Assembly (NCBI GenBank): GCA_009809945.1
Contig: WTPW01001648.1
Span: 8,989-72,988, forward strand
From: Gigaspora margarita
Lineage: Eukaryota > Glomeromycota > Glomeromycetes > Diversisporales > Gigasporaceae
Length of the DNA: 64,000 nucleotides
Direction: 5' to 3'
Under the pieces are notes generated by a model, which saw nothing but the letters and a program-made list of their open reading frames with translations, was not told the origin of the DNA and ran no database searches. A program made the translations under genes and the position numbers. Shown here piece by piece: positions 34,200 to 46,700 of the stretch (positions within the stretch are counted from its first letter, which is position 1; each line of letters starts with the position of its first letter).

Positions 34200-35800
34200 G
34201 ATCTAAATTCATGATCTAGATGGTTTATCTGTCTGTGTCAGTAGGCGTGATAAAGCATCAACATTAGAGTAAATTCTGCCTGGTTTGTGAAGGATTTCAA
34301 AGTTGTAAGGTTGGAGTTTAAGAATCCATCATCCAATTCTTCCTTTAGGTTCAGCAGAGCGTAGCCATTTTAAAGCAGAGTGGTTTGTTACTAATACAAA
34401 GTGAGTAGCGCCTAAATATTTGTGAAAGTGTTCAATAGCCCAAACTACAGCAGCACATTCTAATTCTGTTGCGCTATAGTTTACTTCTTCTTTTCGAAGG
34501 CTTTTGCTTGCATATGCGATTGGATGTTCTTTTCGATTGTGGTCTAGTTGGCTAAGAGTGGCACCAAATCCATAGTAAGAAGCATCGGTAGCCAAAATAA
34601 ATGTCTTCTAAAGTCTGGGTAGGCTAATATAGGGGCAGCAGTAAGTCGATTCTTTAATTCTATAAAGGCTTCTTGTTGAACATGGGTCCATCGGTAGAGT
34701 TCATCTTTTTGTAACAATCGATTTAATGGTTTAGCAATAGCAGAGAAGTTTTGGATAAATTATCTATAGTATCCAGCTAATCCTAAGAATGAATGAAGTT
34801 CAGTTATATTTCGTGGTGGTCGTATCTTTTGAACGGCTTCTATTTTTGCAGGGTCTGGGTCTATTCTATTAGGTGCGATGATATATCCTAAGAAAGGTAA
34901 ACGTTGCATCCAAAAATTACATTTCTCGATGTTAAGGCGTAATCTAGCTTTCTTAATTCTTCGAAATACTTCATTTAAATGTCTAAGGTGGTCATCGAAT
35001 GTTCGTGAATATACTATAGTATCGTCTAGATAAACTACTACAAACTTCTATGCAATTCCATCATATACTCAGTCCATAAGCCTTTGAAATGTAGCAGGAG
35101 CATTACAAAGTCCAAAAGGCATTACATTAAACTCGTAGGTTCCATATCAGGTTACAAATGCAGTCTTTTCTTTGTCTCAAAGGTGCATTGCAACTTGCTA
35201 GTATCCATTTGCAAGATCCAAAGTAGAAAACCAATGTGATCCAGCAAGAGTATTCAACATTTCGTCTATGCGAGGTAGAGGGTATGCATCCTTTTTGGTA
35301 ATGTTATTGAGCTTCTTATAGTCTACACAAAAACGTAATTTTCCATTTTTCTTTTTCACTAAGATGACAGGAGAAGTCCAGGGGCTATCAGAGGGTCGGA
35401 TAAGTTTGTGTTTTATCATCTGTTGGATTTTCTCTTTGATAAATGTCTGTTCATTTGGAGGTACAGAGTAAGGTCTAGAGCGAATTGGAGGTACTTCCTC
35501 TGTAAAGATACGGTGAGAAACTAAGTCAGTTCTACCTAGTTCATTCATGTCTGTTGCAAAAATATCTAAAAATTTTTCAAGTAGTTGTCTAAATCTATAT
35601 CCTTGTTCTGTAGTAAGAGGGCCTATATTTAATAAGGTACTTGGGGTTAGGGTATATTCTTCATAAGGGATAAGGGTGTCTATACTATATACAGGGGTAG
35701 GTACTAAGTCGAAAGGGGAATGTTCAAGGGGTCTATCTATACTATTGTCTGAATCAATAGGTAGTTTGTCATCCTGCCTAGGATTATCTAAAAATTTGGA
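34200..35800 (-). pseudogene. Gypsy reverse transcriptase and RNase H, broken
   Basis: The RT starts with HRIFTEEVPPIRSRPYSVPP, KHKLIRPSDSPWTSPVILVK and LRFCVDYKKLNNITKKDAYP, then FSTLDLANGY, VMPFGLCNAPATFQRLMD and VVYLDDTIVYS (YLDD active site near 35017-35028). It continues to KCNFWMQRLPFLGYIIAP. RNase H reads ATDASYYGFGATLSQ (Asp), ELECAAVVWAIEHFHKYL (Glu) and TNHSALKWL, where Asn replaces the usual Asp of TDHxAL. Stops occur at positions normally Trp or Arg (after LANGY, MHL and FVT, each next to a conserved residue). No working enzyme is possible. Confidence 0.9.
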
Positions 35801-35829
35801 TTGGCAAAAAGGGTTGCAAGAGTATTAGT

Positions 35830-37204
35830 TCTTTGTTGTTAGTATTGGGTATCTTGTTGAATAAATTGAAGTAGTCGTTGGTTAAAAGTTTCAAGTTTTT
35901 GAACTTGTTGTTGGAGTTGTTCAATAGTCTGGTTCTGTAGAGTAATCCGTTGTTGTAATTCTTCCAAAGCATCTATAATAACAATATCTGGTTTATCTTC
36001 CATAGGTTCTTTAATAGGTTCTTCTGGTTCAGTTTTTGGTTCTGGTTCAAATATGGATGGTGAAGGAGGTTCACAGTCAGCACAATATCCATTATGTTCG
36101 TCTAGTTCTTCTTGGTGTTTAACATGAAGGCATTCCTTGCAAAGATCAACAGGGTCTGAGAAGTTTCTTCTGAGATTAGCAAGAGCAGATTCTTTGCAAA
36201 ATTCAGGATGGCTAGTATCGAAAGAAATTTCAAGGGCTTGTTGTAGTTGAGTTTCTTCATTTCCTTCTAGAAGACCATATTCAGCACGAAGTATTAAAGA
36301 CATTTCTTCTGGGCTCCATGGTTGGTGAATTTGATCAGTCACTTGAGGTTCTACTTTCAGCTAGATATTGGTTACTTTCTTCTAAAAAAACCTTGGCTAG
36401 TCTGTAAATGCGAATCTGGTTCATTTCATATTGAGATCTAGCACTATGGTTGGATTCAGTATAATGTCTGATTCTGGTCCACAGGTTATAGTTAGGATTA
36501 TAGAGGATGTCTTGTCCTGCTTTGTAAGCATAAAGGTGTTCAAGATCACAAAACCAAAGGGCTTGTTCTAGGCTTTCCAAGCTATACATTCTAGAGGTGG
36601 GTCTAGTTTCTTCACAAATCTTGCATGGGACAAGAGTTCCACGTCCATCTCCTTGGTCGTAATAATAAATACGTTGAGGGTCATCTGAGGGAAGTTTATA
36701 ATGGTAGTCAGAATAGCATCCACGACAAACAAACTGATTGTTAAGGGCTCGTAAGTCTTATGGTCTATTGGGCTTTTGGCAGTGACAGCAATGGTGAATA
36801 TGCTTTGAACTATAATTATACAGTCTTTTGGCTTCAACTGCATCAGGATCACATCCACATTGACAAACTCGGTTCTGTTCCTTGAGGGTTGCAAGAGGAC
36901 AAGCAATAGCAATATGGCCTGTCATTCTACAAGTATGACAAACGTTTTTAGAGCAGTTTCGATACAGATGGTCATTTCCATGGCAAATGCGGCAAGAGGT
37001 CCTTCTAGGTAATTGTTGAGGGCAATGGACAGCAATATGTCCTTCTTGTTGACAACGGTTATAACGATTGGTAGGGCAATTGGCAAAGAAGTGATCAGGT
37101 GATCCACAGTTTCCACATACACGAGGAGTAGGAGGGTTTCGTCTTCTATGTCTAGGCTGATAGATAATCCAGGGGTTGGCATCATTATCAGAGGTAGAGA
37201 TCAT
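35830..37204 (-). pseudogene. Cys/His-rich and coiled-coil region between protease and RT
   Basis: From 37204, PRVCGNCGSPDHFFANCP, CQQEGHIAVHCP, CRICHGNDHLYRNC and CHTCRMTGHIAIAC make a row of zinc-knuckle-like units (the second lacks one Cys), then CQCGCD and HHCCHCQKP. After a shift come CKICEE and SLESLEQALWFCDLEHLYAY (from about 36589), then SPEEMSLILRAEYGLLEGNE with CKECLHVKHQEEL and CADCEP. An acidic proline-rich linker follows, and finally a heptad-rich coiled coil (LEELQQRITLQNQTIEQLQQ, about 35960). Gypsy elements usually keep zinc knuckles in gag, and this element has one there too. Nucleic-acid binding or multimerisation is a reasonable inference. Frames overlap through small shifts. 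Confidence 0.7.
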
Positions 37205-37740
37205 GTTTGGTTCTCAGTTGAAAGCATAAGCTTCTTGGGGCACTAAATATTCTTGTTCGTAAGTGTCTAATTCAGCAAGGTCAGTAACAGTAGGTTGGGA
37301 TGGTAGAGGTTGGTTACTTTCATAAGAAGTAGAGATAGTATGTTTTTTGTTTTTCCATCTAAATGAATAGCGTCCATTTTTTCAATTATAACTGGCTTCA
37401 ATTTTCTTTAACTAGTCATTTCCAAGCAATAGAGAGTAGGAAGTAGCAGGTACAACTTCAACGGTAATAGGTACAATGGCACCATCAATTTCTACAGATA
37501 AGTCTCGAATAATTCCTAGAAGGCGAGCAGATGTTCCAGTAGCAGATATAATAAGACTAGTAGAGGCTTGTTCTATTTTCAATCCTAAGTCTTGGACTAC
37601 TTTGTGAGCAATCATACTAATAGAGGCTCCACTATCAATGATAGCTTGATAGGGTCTTTGGTTTAGTTGGACATTGCATTTTACAGGTGTAGTATGAGCA
37701 GGTGTCTGGATCAAGTTAGCAATTTTGCTTCTTCATACAA
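37205..37740 (-). pseudogene. Gypsy aspartic protease
   Basis: The retropepsin motif AIIDSGASISMIAHK sits near 37630 with the downstream flap and LLGIIRDLSVEIDGAIVP, ending VPATSYSLLLGNDW. The catalytic Asp-Ser-Gly is intact. It follows gag with a frame change near 37770 and precedes the Cys/His-rich region. A TGA lies just before the next segment (about 37215). Confidence 0.85.
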
Positions 37741-39512
37741 ATAGGAGGATAAAGCAGTACGAATAGAGGCATTATTCAAAAGTGTTTCCTATTTTTGTGG
37801 ATTGAGAGTTTGGTTGGAAGAGGTACTGGTAGCGGTAGGAAGAGTTTCATCCAGATAGTTAACATTTCTATAGTAAGATGAGGGGGTACGATTAGAGGGT
37901 CTCCATGAAGAGTTAAAGGATCTATCACGACTTCTAGAGCGATAATCATCTCGGTCATTTCGGTTATCTCTATTTCTTGAACAACTCTGATCCTGATTAT
38001 AATTGTCTTGATTCCTATTATAATTATCTCGGCTTCTAGATCTATTTCTATATGAGTCTCGTTGGCGATTGTTGTTATTGTTAGATTGTCTGTTTCTTCC
38101 TCGTTCTCGATTTTGGTCATTTTTCTTGGTTCGACAGTGAGCAATGAAATGTCTGGTTCTACCACAATAGTGACAAGTAGGAGGTTGTTTAATAGGGTTG
38201 GCTTGTTTAGGAGAGTCAGCATAGTTGACAGAGAGGTTAGAGGATTGTTGCTTCTGTGCAAGGTTAATACTAAGTTGGACAATTTGGTCAGTTAGTTGTT
38301 TAATGGCTTTGTCTGTATCGGTGTTAGGAGAAGCTATAAGTTTTTCAGTTTCTCATTTACAAGCAGTATCCATAGCGGTAGCAATATTAGCAGGTTCAGA
38401 AGCTTGAACATTAATAGCAAATTCAGGGCGAAGTCCTTGGATAAAGAGTTGTTTCAAAAAGTTTGCAGAAAAACCATCAGTAGGGTCAACACGTTCTTTC
38501 AATTTACGAAATTGATTAATATATTCATCAACAGAGCTGGTTCCTTGTTTTATATCGAAAAGTTGTTTTTGCCATATGGCTTTTTGTTTGGGGGTAAGGA
38601 AGCGTTCTTTAAAAAGGTGTTTGAAACTAGTGTCTGGATTATGGTCATTACTAAAAGCAGTGGGGGCATTAGCAAGAGAGGTAAACCAGTCTAAGGCAAT
38701 TCCTTTAAATACACAGGGACAAGTTCTAATTTTCGAGCAGCACTCTAGCGGTTGGCAATAGCAGCACGTTTAAATTCAGTATACCATTCAAGTGGGTCTT
38801 GGGTTCTATCATTACTAAAGAAGCTAATAGAGAGAAGGTTCTTTTCAGGTCCTCCATTGGTCATTGCAGCAGCTAAGGTATTAATAGCAGTAGTAGCATC
38901 TCTTTGAGCTTGGTCACCTATATTAGAAGGTAGATTGATTACAGGTGGGTTGAGTACAGGTAAATTAATTGTAGGTGGTGGTAAAGGTGGTGTTTGGTTT
39001 TCTTCAGTAGTTTCAGGAGCAGTATTAGGTAACTGTTGATTTAATTCAAAGGTAGTAGTAGTATCAAAAAAATGTTCAAGATCAACTTCTAGTTGTTGGG
39101 GTGTTAAAGTTACAGGACTTGCAGTTAAGCTAATACGTAGGATTCGAGGAGAGTGAGAGCTAGTAGTACTATGGTTGTCACCAAGAGGATGTAGATTAGG
39201 GCTAGAAGAGGTGGCAACAAAGGTATCACGAAAAGTGTAGTTGTAAGGGTTTGAGTAGGTGTGTCAGCAATAGAAGAGCCAAAGTCTGGATATGGGTCGT
39301 ATGGTCAGTGATAAGATTCAGGTTCTGGGTCAAGGTAATAATCCAAAACAGTATAATCATCAAAGTCTATAGGAGGTAAGATAGTACAGTTGGCATATCG
39401 TTGGAGGATAGCAAGGGCAATTTCTTCTGGGTTTACAATGTCTACTTGGTAGCGGCAGCTAAAAATAATATCTCTGATACAAGCACGAATAGTCATCACC
39501 AAAATTTGCATG

Positions 39513-42012
39513 GGGATTACTATCGATTTTTATCATTATTAGATAGTAATCGATTTAAATCCCCCATGACGAGGACTATCGATTAAGATTATAATCAGTA
39601 ATAATCGGTAATAATCGATAGATATCATCAGCAAATTATATATCGATTACTAACCAGGTAAGATATATATCGATACTCAACACCCCTGCCGATTTCTATC
39701 GATAGTGATACCAATATATTAATAGTGATTATAATCGATACATATCTATAATAGTTAATAATCGATATATAATCAAAATAAAAACAATTAATATTTTGAT
39801 AAAAAAATTCGATTTTAAAAAATTTTTAATTTATTAAAAAACTTTATATATTTTTACATTATATAATTTCTATATAATTCTATAATTACTACACATTATC
39901 TATAATAATATAACAAGAACAAACAAGAAAAAGCTATATAGTTTTTTTGCAATAGTCCCAGTTCTTGAATCTTTATTTCTAGTGCTAACATTTTTTTTGC
40001 AACAGTCCCGGTCAATTCCTCAACAAAACATAGTACAAGAAAAAAAAGTTAGTAAACGAATAATATCAAAAGACAAAAAATAAAGTTATACATTTTTTTT
40101 AACAGTTCTAGTCTTCGAATCTCCATTTCCAGTGCCATTTCAATACCTCGACAAAACTTGGTAGTGAAAAAAGATTAGTAAATGAATAATACCAAAGACA
40201 AAAAGAACAACTTCGCTTCAACTATCGGTTTCACTTCTTCATTTCAGCTATTACCTTTGCTTCATCCTTTGTTTTGGTTTTCTTCCTAAAATAAAGTCCT
40301 ATCTACAATATACAAGAATCGCTAAAGATACCAAAGCAGCCTATAAAGTAAAAAAAAAACCACAAGAACGTCAAGAGCCTAAAACCTTTTTAACAATATC
40401 AATGAAACGGTAAAAGTTTGAAAACACTAACGACAATGAAGTCAAAAGCACCACAGAGTTGAGAAAGACTTACTAAAACCATGCCGAAGTGCAAATTGTC
40501 AAAAACGAAGCCACTACTAGAAATGGCAACTCCAAAAACTACGACTCCAAATTAAAGAAGGCACTAACGAAGATGAAATAAAGTCTACTAACAGCAATAT
40601 TAAAAACAGCAAAAGTGAAACCAAAATTTAAAAACAAAATACATTACCGGCGAAGGGAAAAGTGACGAATTAAACGACACCAACAATGCATTGTAATGGA
40701 CGACACCAACGACGCACCGTAATGGATGACACCAATGACATACCATAATGGACAACACCAATTACACAACTAATGAAAGAAACTAGACACCTGCAAAAAA
40801 AGCAACAGTTAGTACTAATATTAAAAAAGAAACAAAAAACAAAAAAATGCTTATCTTTTTATAGCCCTGTGTACGCTGTCGGTATTTAAAGTAATAAAAA
40901 ACAAAAATATATTACTGGCAAAGAGAAAAGTACTACACCGATGACACATTGTAATGGACAACGACACACCATAATGGATGTCACCAATGACACACCGTAA
41001 TGGACGACACCAATTGCACAACCAACAAAAGAAACTAGCCACCTGCAAAAGAAGCACCGGTTAGTACTAATATTAAAAAAGAAACAAAAAACAAAAAAAT
41101 GCTTATCTTTTTATAGCCCTGTGTACGCTGTCGGTATTTAAAGTAATAAAAAACAAAAATATATTACTGGCAAAGAGAAAAGTACTACACCGATGACACA
41201 TTGTAATGGACAACGACACACCATAATGGATGTCACCAATGACACACCGTAATGGACGACACCAATTGCACAACCAACAAAAGAAACTAGCCACCTGCAA
41301 AAGAAGCACCGGTTAGTACTAATATTAAAAAAGAAACAAAAAACAAAAAAATGCTTATCTTTTTATAGCCCTGTGTACGCTGTCGGTATTTAAAGTAATA
41401 AAAAACAAAAATATATTACTGGCAAAGAGAAAAGTACTACACCGATGACACATTGTAATGGACAACGACACACCATAATGGATGTCACCAATGACACACC
41501 GTAATGGACGACACCAATTGCACAACCAACAAAAGAAACTAGCCACCTGCAAAAGAAGCACCGGTTAGTACTAATATTAAAAAAGAAACAAAAANAAAAA
41601 AAAAAAACTTATCTTTTTATAGCCCGGTTATTTAAAATAATAAATAAATAAAATAAATAAATAAATAAAAAATAAACGAAATAGAAAAAAAGATATTAAA
41701 TACAAAAAACGGATTAAAAAAAATAATAACAATTTAAAAAAAAAAATAAAAAATTAATTTAAAAAAAAAAATAATTAAATAAAATAATTAATTAAAAAGT
41801 AAAAAAAAAAGATCAAATAAAGATCGAAAAAGATTAAAAAAATAAAAAGATTTAATCTTGTAATATATATAATACATAGTATACTGCAGATCACATTATA
41901 TATTGATCACGATTATAATCGATTTATGATATATATCAATTTTTAATAGTTAATCGATATATAACATTATTGTTTAATCGATATAAAACGATTAACTGAT
42001 ATATATCGATTA
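39513..42012. mobile_element. 2.5 kb insertion in gag, ATCGAT-rich ends, boundaries approximate
   Basis: Both ends are dense in ATCGAT words. The left inner end GGATTACTATCGATTTTTAT and the reversed right end AGATACTAATCGATATATAT resemble each other. AAATTT borders both sides. I could not settle a clean target duplication. The interior has no transposase; it holds the 252-bp tandem array and AT-rich spacer with poly-A runs. Gag reads on both sides, so insertion into gag is clear. Confidence 0.6.
40800..41606. repeat. 252-bp tandem repeat, three full copies plus a part copy
   Basis: Units starting at 40851, 41103 and 41355 appear identical base for base over the stretch read, including GCTGTCGGTATTTAAAG, TTACTGGCAAAGAGAAAAG and GACACACCGTAATGGACGAC. 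A diverged part copy precedes (about 40640-40800). Identical 68-codon minus-strand frames in each unit are by-products of the repeat. Very recent duplication or an assembly duplication are both possible. Confidence 0.85.
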
Positions 42013-42521
42013 GTATCTATTTAAAAAATTTCGTGATGGTAGAGGAGTCTCGGGTAGCAGTTAGACGAGCGAAGTTACTAGTAGTTTGGCCACTATAAGT
42101 GTCAGCATGATAGGTTCCAGAATACCAACGCCAAAATCTTCCAAAAGGTGTTTGTACAAATATTTGACCACTAGTTCTAGGAGGAGGATAACACTCAAGA
42201 CAAGAAAGATCAGGGGCACTTAATTGAAGTGAAGAAAAAGGAAGAGAAGGCTTCTGGTAATGTTCTGCTAAATGATTTCTAATATGTCGATTATATAATT
42301 TGTTGATATCAGTAGTCATATGCCTTATGACTCTGAGCTAAGTTTTTTATAAAAGATGAGTAGATAGATAACAGTAGCAAGAGAGAATTAAACAGCAGCA
42401 AAAGAAGTATTAATAGAGTAAGATAAAACAGCAGCAGCAATTATAGAGAGAGAGTCCTTTTAGGACGAACAGCAGCAAAATAGTATCAGTGGTTAATAAT
42501 ATTCAAATGCTTTTAAAGCTT

Positions 42522-42540
42522 TCCGCCAGAAGGCACCAAA
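42522..42540 (-). other. Primer-binding region
   Basis: Immediately inside the 5' LTR the minus strand reads TTTGGTGCCTTCTGGCGG. A TGG plus several bases complementary to a tRNA 3' end is expected here. The cognate tRNA was not determined. Confidence 0.5.
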
Positions 42541-43221
42541 TGTTACAGTAGGGAGGCCTTCTTATACTCCTTACTATAACAACGACATGGCTACAGGGAT
42601 CCTTTAGCAGTTTATAGCGATGTCCAAGAGGTAGGTATAATTTTCTTAGTCTGTAAGAAATTATACTCTTCTTTGTAGGCAGTTCGTGACAGTATTTAGA
42701 GTTAACAATAGTTTCTTTATTTAATAATAATAAGCAAGAGGGCTATTCCTAGGCTTATATTCCCAAGAAATCCCTTTTACAAGATATTTAATGAATATAA
42801 AGAGAAGTGGGGTGTCTGAGTCTAATTTGACTAAGGGAAATTCTATGTNTTTAAATACNTTTTAGAATAAGCATTATAAGCGTTGATTTGCAATGATAAA
42901 CATTACAATTATTATGAGCGACATAAGCGTTATAAGCGATATAATCGTTATAAGTGGTATAAGCGGTATAAGCATTATAAGCGGTATAAGCGTTATAAGC
43001 GGTATAAGCGGTATAAGCGGTATAAGCATTATAAGCGGTATAAGCGTTATAAGTGGTATAAGCGTTATAAGCGGTATAAGCGTTATAAGCAATATGAACT
43101 ATTCTAAATGTCTAACTTCTCAATAATAATAACAATGTGAAATACTAAAGATAATAATAATAAAATAAAATAATAATAAATAATAAATATTCTAATAACA
43201 TTAACTACTCATTCTATAACA
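42541..43221 (-). repeat. 5' LTR of the gypsy element
   Basis: It matches the LTR at 29238-29917. Two Ns occur at 42849 and 42859. It contains the same GTATAAGCG minisatellite (42870-43090) with a slightly different unit order. ATAT follows at 43222-43225, matching the four bases before 29238. Confidence 0.92.
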
Positions 43222-43740
43222 ATATAAAGAATTCTATTATTCTCAAAAGTTTACTAATTGATTCTAACAAAGTGCTCTAAGAAAATTTGTTCAGCAATCA
43301 AAAATACATATATTATTTTAATTATAAAATAGATGTAATAATTTAGTTTTTAGCAAATTACTATGTAATAATCTAATTTTTAGCAAATTTACTTGATTTT
43401 AGGAGTAGCAAAATATCTAAATTTATGCAGATCAGTTATGACCTCTATGAGAGATGTCTGGGGTCCTGTCAAAGCTACTATATAGAGGTACATAACGTTA
43501 TTTATAGATGCTCCCTTATTGAAATGAATCTAATAATAGTTAAATTATTCAAATTGGCCTATAGATATTAAGATATCTTTGAAAACAATTGGGTAACTAT
43601 ATAAAATTCTATATAAACAAATTATTGTTTATATAGAAATTTTTATAGTTGACCAATCATTTTTTAAATATATATTGGCATCTACTAGGCTGATTTTAAT
43701 AATTTAATTACTATTAATTGATAATCTACCTGTCAACTAG
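43222..43740. repeat. Part-unit of the palindromic array, then foldback sequence
   Basis: 43222-43320 continues the palindromic satellite (AGTTTACTAATTGATTCTAA; TTGTTCAGCAATC). 43330-43490 is the inverted partner of 27090-27330. 43590-43635 is a small palindrome around TATATAAACAAATTATTG. No gene. Confidence 0.55.
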
Positions 43741-46700
43741 AGAAAAGGCGAAATATGGCGTACTTCTATCTAAAAAGCTTTTTCTTACTAAGTTAATGAT
43801 ACATGTCCACTAATTGAAAGTTGTAGAGCTCATCGAAACGCATCTAATGGTAGTTAGATCATCCAAATCGGCCTAGTGAATAGCGAGTTATCATCAAAAA
43901 ACGATTGGCTGACTATATAAAAATCTGTGATTACTATAGGCGAAATGTGGCGGCTTTCATATAAAACTTTTTTCTTACTAAGTTAACGATACATGTTCAC
44001 TAATTAAAGTTGTAGAGCTCAGCGAGGCGCATCTAACGGTAGTTAGATCATCCAAATTGGCCCAGTGGATAGCGAGTTATTGCTAAAAAGCAATTGGCCG
44101 ACTATATAAAAAATCTGTGACGGAGATTATATATGAAAATTGCTATAGGTCTAAAACTTTTTTTCTTACTAAGTTAACAATACATGTCCACTAATTGAAA
44201 GTTTTGTAGAGATCATCAAAACGCATCTAAAGGTAGTTAAATCATCCAAATCGGCCCAGTGGATGGCGAGATATCATCGAAAAATGATTGGCCGACTATA
44301 TAAAATCTCTATGTAAACAAACATTGTTTACATAAAGATTTTATATAGTCAGCCAATCATTTTTCGACGATATCTCACCATCCACTGGGCAGATTTGGAT
44401 GATCTAACCACCTTTAGATGCGTCTCGATGAGCTCTACAACTTTTAATTAGTAGACATGTATCGTTAACTTAGTAAGAAAAAAGTTTTAGATGAAAGCAC
44501 GCCACATTTCGCCTATAGCAATTTTCATATGTAATCTTTGTCACAGATTTTTTATATCATTAGCCAATCGTTTTTCAGCAATAACTCGCCATCTACTAGG
44601 CCAATTTGGATGATCTAACTACCGTTAGATGCATCTCAATGAGCTCTACAACTTTCAATTAGTGGACATGTATTGTTAACTTAGTAAGAAAAAAGTTTTA
44701 GATGGAAGCATGCCACATTTCGCCTATAGCAGTCACAGATTTTTATATAGTCGGCCAATTGTTTTTCGATAATAACTCGCCATCCACTAGGCCGATTTGG
44801 ATGATCTAACCACTGTTAGATTAGTGTATTGACTCGATTATGTTATGCTGATCATTGATCGATTTAGTTCAATAATCGAGCACTAATTAAAGGGCTCGAG
44901 CAACAATAGGTCAATCAATGATTAATAGTACTAATCGATCAAATGAATATATATTTGATCGACTAAAAATTTTTTGATTATATATATCAGGAAGATAACA
45001 ATTTATGCGCAATAGTTACCTTTCTAAAATGTAATATTTGAATTTAATAAAGTTCATATTTTAGTCTATATTAATTATAAGCATAATCAAATTAAATAAA
45101 GCCAATTTATTTTCTAATTAATAACTCTTTACGATACAAAACTTATATGTGCTAGACAAGAAGAATAATAATAAAGTTTGATAGCTAATTATTTATTTAA
45201 AAAAAAAAGAACTAAAAAAGTGAAGGTCAGTATAATTGGTAATAAATTTGAATTTAATACCTACTACGAGACCTCAGTTTTTTTTTTTTTTTTTTTTATT
45301 AGATTGCAATATTCGGATAAAATATACAATAGAAAGCAAGGTTAGTTTCTTTACTGCATTAAGTCTTAAAATTTAAAGATTATTCAACATTTATAGAATA
45401 ATAGTTCCAATATATAAATCACTACTGGTTTAAAAAGAGAAGAAGCGATCAATCTATTTCATATTCACATGGCCCATATAATTATTGATCGGAATTAGAA
45501 TTATAGATCCAGAAGATAGATATAATAAGTTTAAAGAGTCCAAACTTGTATTAATAAGCAAAGCAAAATAATCAATCGAATGATAATTACATTACTGTAC
45601 TTAACTCTAACTATGTTCTTTTAATCAAAAACTGATTATACTTTGACACTTAATGATAGTGGATGAAATTAGTCGAGATTTAGAACTTGTAGATTTCATG
45701 AAATTATCAGGTTACTTTATAATAGTGAAAAGATTGTATACCACCAGCAGGACTGGTATTAAACTTTATTAAAAATATCCTGTTTTGTGGTATATATGTA
45801 TAATTAAGATTAGCGATGAGTAGCATTAGCTGGCGGTTTTCACTTATATAAGTAGGCTAACCATAATTTATATTTATTAAGTGAAAGAAAGATTAGATAC
45901 GGATCTGTATCACTTTAGTTAGGAATTTTATTTTTTGTGCCAGTTAGTTTGTATTTGAATTATATCATATTACTAAAACAGACAATACATTAAATTACTG
46001 TAATAGTTGTTTAGGGGCTTTAACAATCACGATACTAATTTAGTTAGATGAAAATTTATAATTTAATATATTATTTCACCCACTTTGTTATTATTATTAT
46101 CAATCAGGTCTAAGGGCTGTTAATACTAGATTGGTCATTTTAACCTGATCTCTTACTTGCAGGACGTTCGTGCAGTTAGTCACATATAATGTGAGCCATG
46201 AGCATATCGCTATTTAGACATTTTTTGATCTGTTGATCTGCCGTTACTTTGAAATATAGCATATATAAATCCAGAATACGATTTGTATCTAGCAAAATTT
46301 GTGCTTTTAAAAAAAATGTCTAATTCAAAGAAGCATAGTAATAACACGTTGTCCTCTCAACAAAGTAAAAGAAGTCGTAATAATGATAATGATTTGCTTT
46401 TTGAAGAGCCTCAATGGATTGATATTGGGAATAAAAGTAGTTGGGTTTGAAAATATTGTGGGGTGAAAACTGATAGTCGTGCTTATTGTAGATATATTAT
46501 AAACGAGGACGAAGAGACAGAATATGGATGGAACTGTGTATATAACTCTCAAACTAGCAGTATGATTCATCATTTAGGGTCTGTATATAAAAAATACGAA
46601 GAGAAATTAGTAAGTAAAATTTAAATAAAAATTAGATTATTTTTACAGTATATAATTAAAATTTTAATATTTTTACTCGTGTATTAATCTTTAGAAACAA

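Larger units (their letters stand above)
37750..42319 (-). pseudogene. Gypsy gag, interrupted and shifted
   Basis: The N-terminal piece starts MTTDINKLYNRHIRNHLAEH at 42319 and is cut near 42013. It resumes at about 39512 (RACIRDIIFSCRYQVDIVNP; FDDYTVLDYYLDPEPESYH). The capsid-like region includes YTEFKRAAIANR, ARKLELVPVYLK, DWFTSLANAPTAFSNDHNPD and GTSSVDEYINQFRKLKERVD, typical of retrotransposon gag. The nucleocapsid part has the CCHC knuckle CHYCGRTRHFIAHC (about 38180) followed by a long Arg/Ser/Asp-rich tail (RDSYRNRSRSRDNYN). Several stops and shifts. Confidence 0.8.
29238..43221 (-). mobile_element. Full-length but dead Ty3/gypsy LTR retrotransposon with three nested insertions
   Basis: Two LTRs of about 680 bp (29238-29917 and 42541-43221) lie in the same orientation with TG...CA ends, flanked by ATAT on both sides. 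Reading on the minus strand, the order is 5' LTR, primer-binding region, gag with CCHC, protease, a Cys/His-rich and coiled-coil region, reverse transcriptase, RNase H, integrase, an extra frame, polypurine tract, 3' LTR. The RT-RH-IN order is that of Ty3/gypsy. Other elements sit inside gag (39513-42012) and integrase (31211-31763 and 32335-33922). All frames are broken. The LTRs differ at numerous sites, so the insertion is not recent. Confidence 0.92.

Noticed and set aside
37776..38282. 168-codon minus-strand frame rich in Ile and Glu
   Set aside because: It is an alternative frame of the gag nucleocapsid region, where another frame has the CCHC knuckle and Arg/Ser-rich tail.
40851..41561. 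Three identical 68-codon minus-strand genes
   Set aside because: They follow the 252-bp tandem unit exactly and show no start context or domain.
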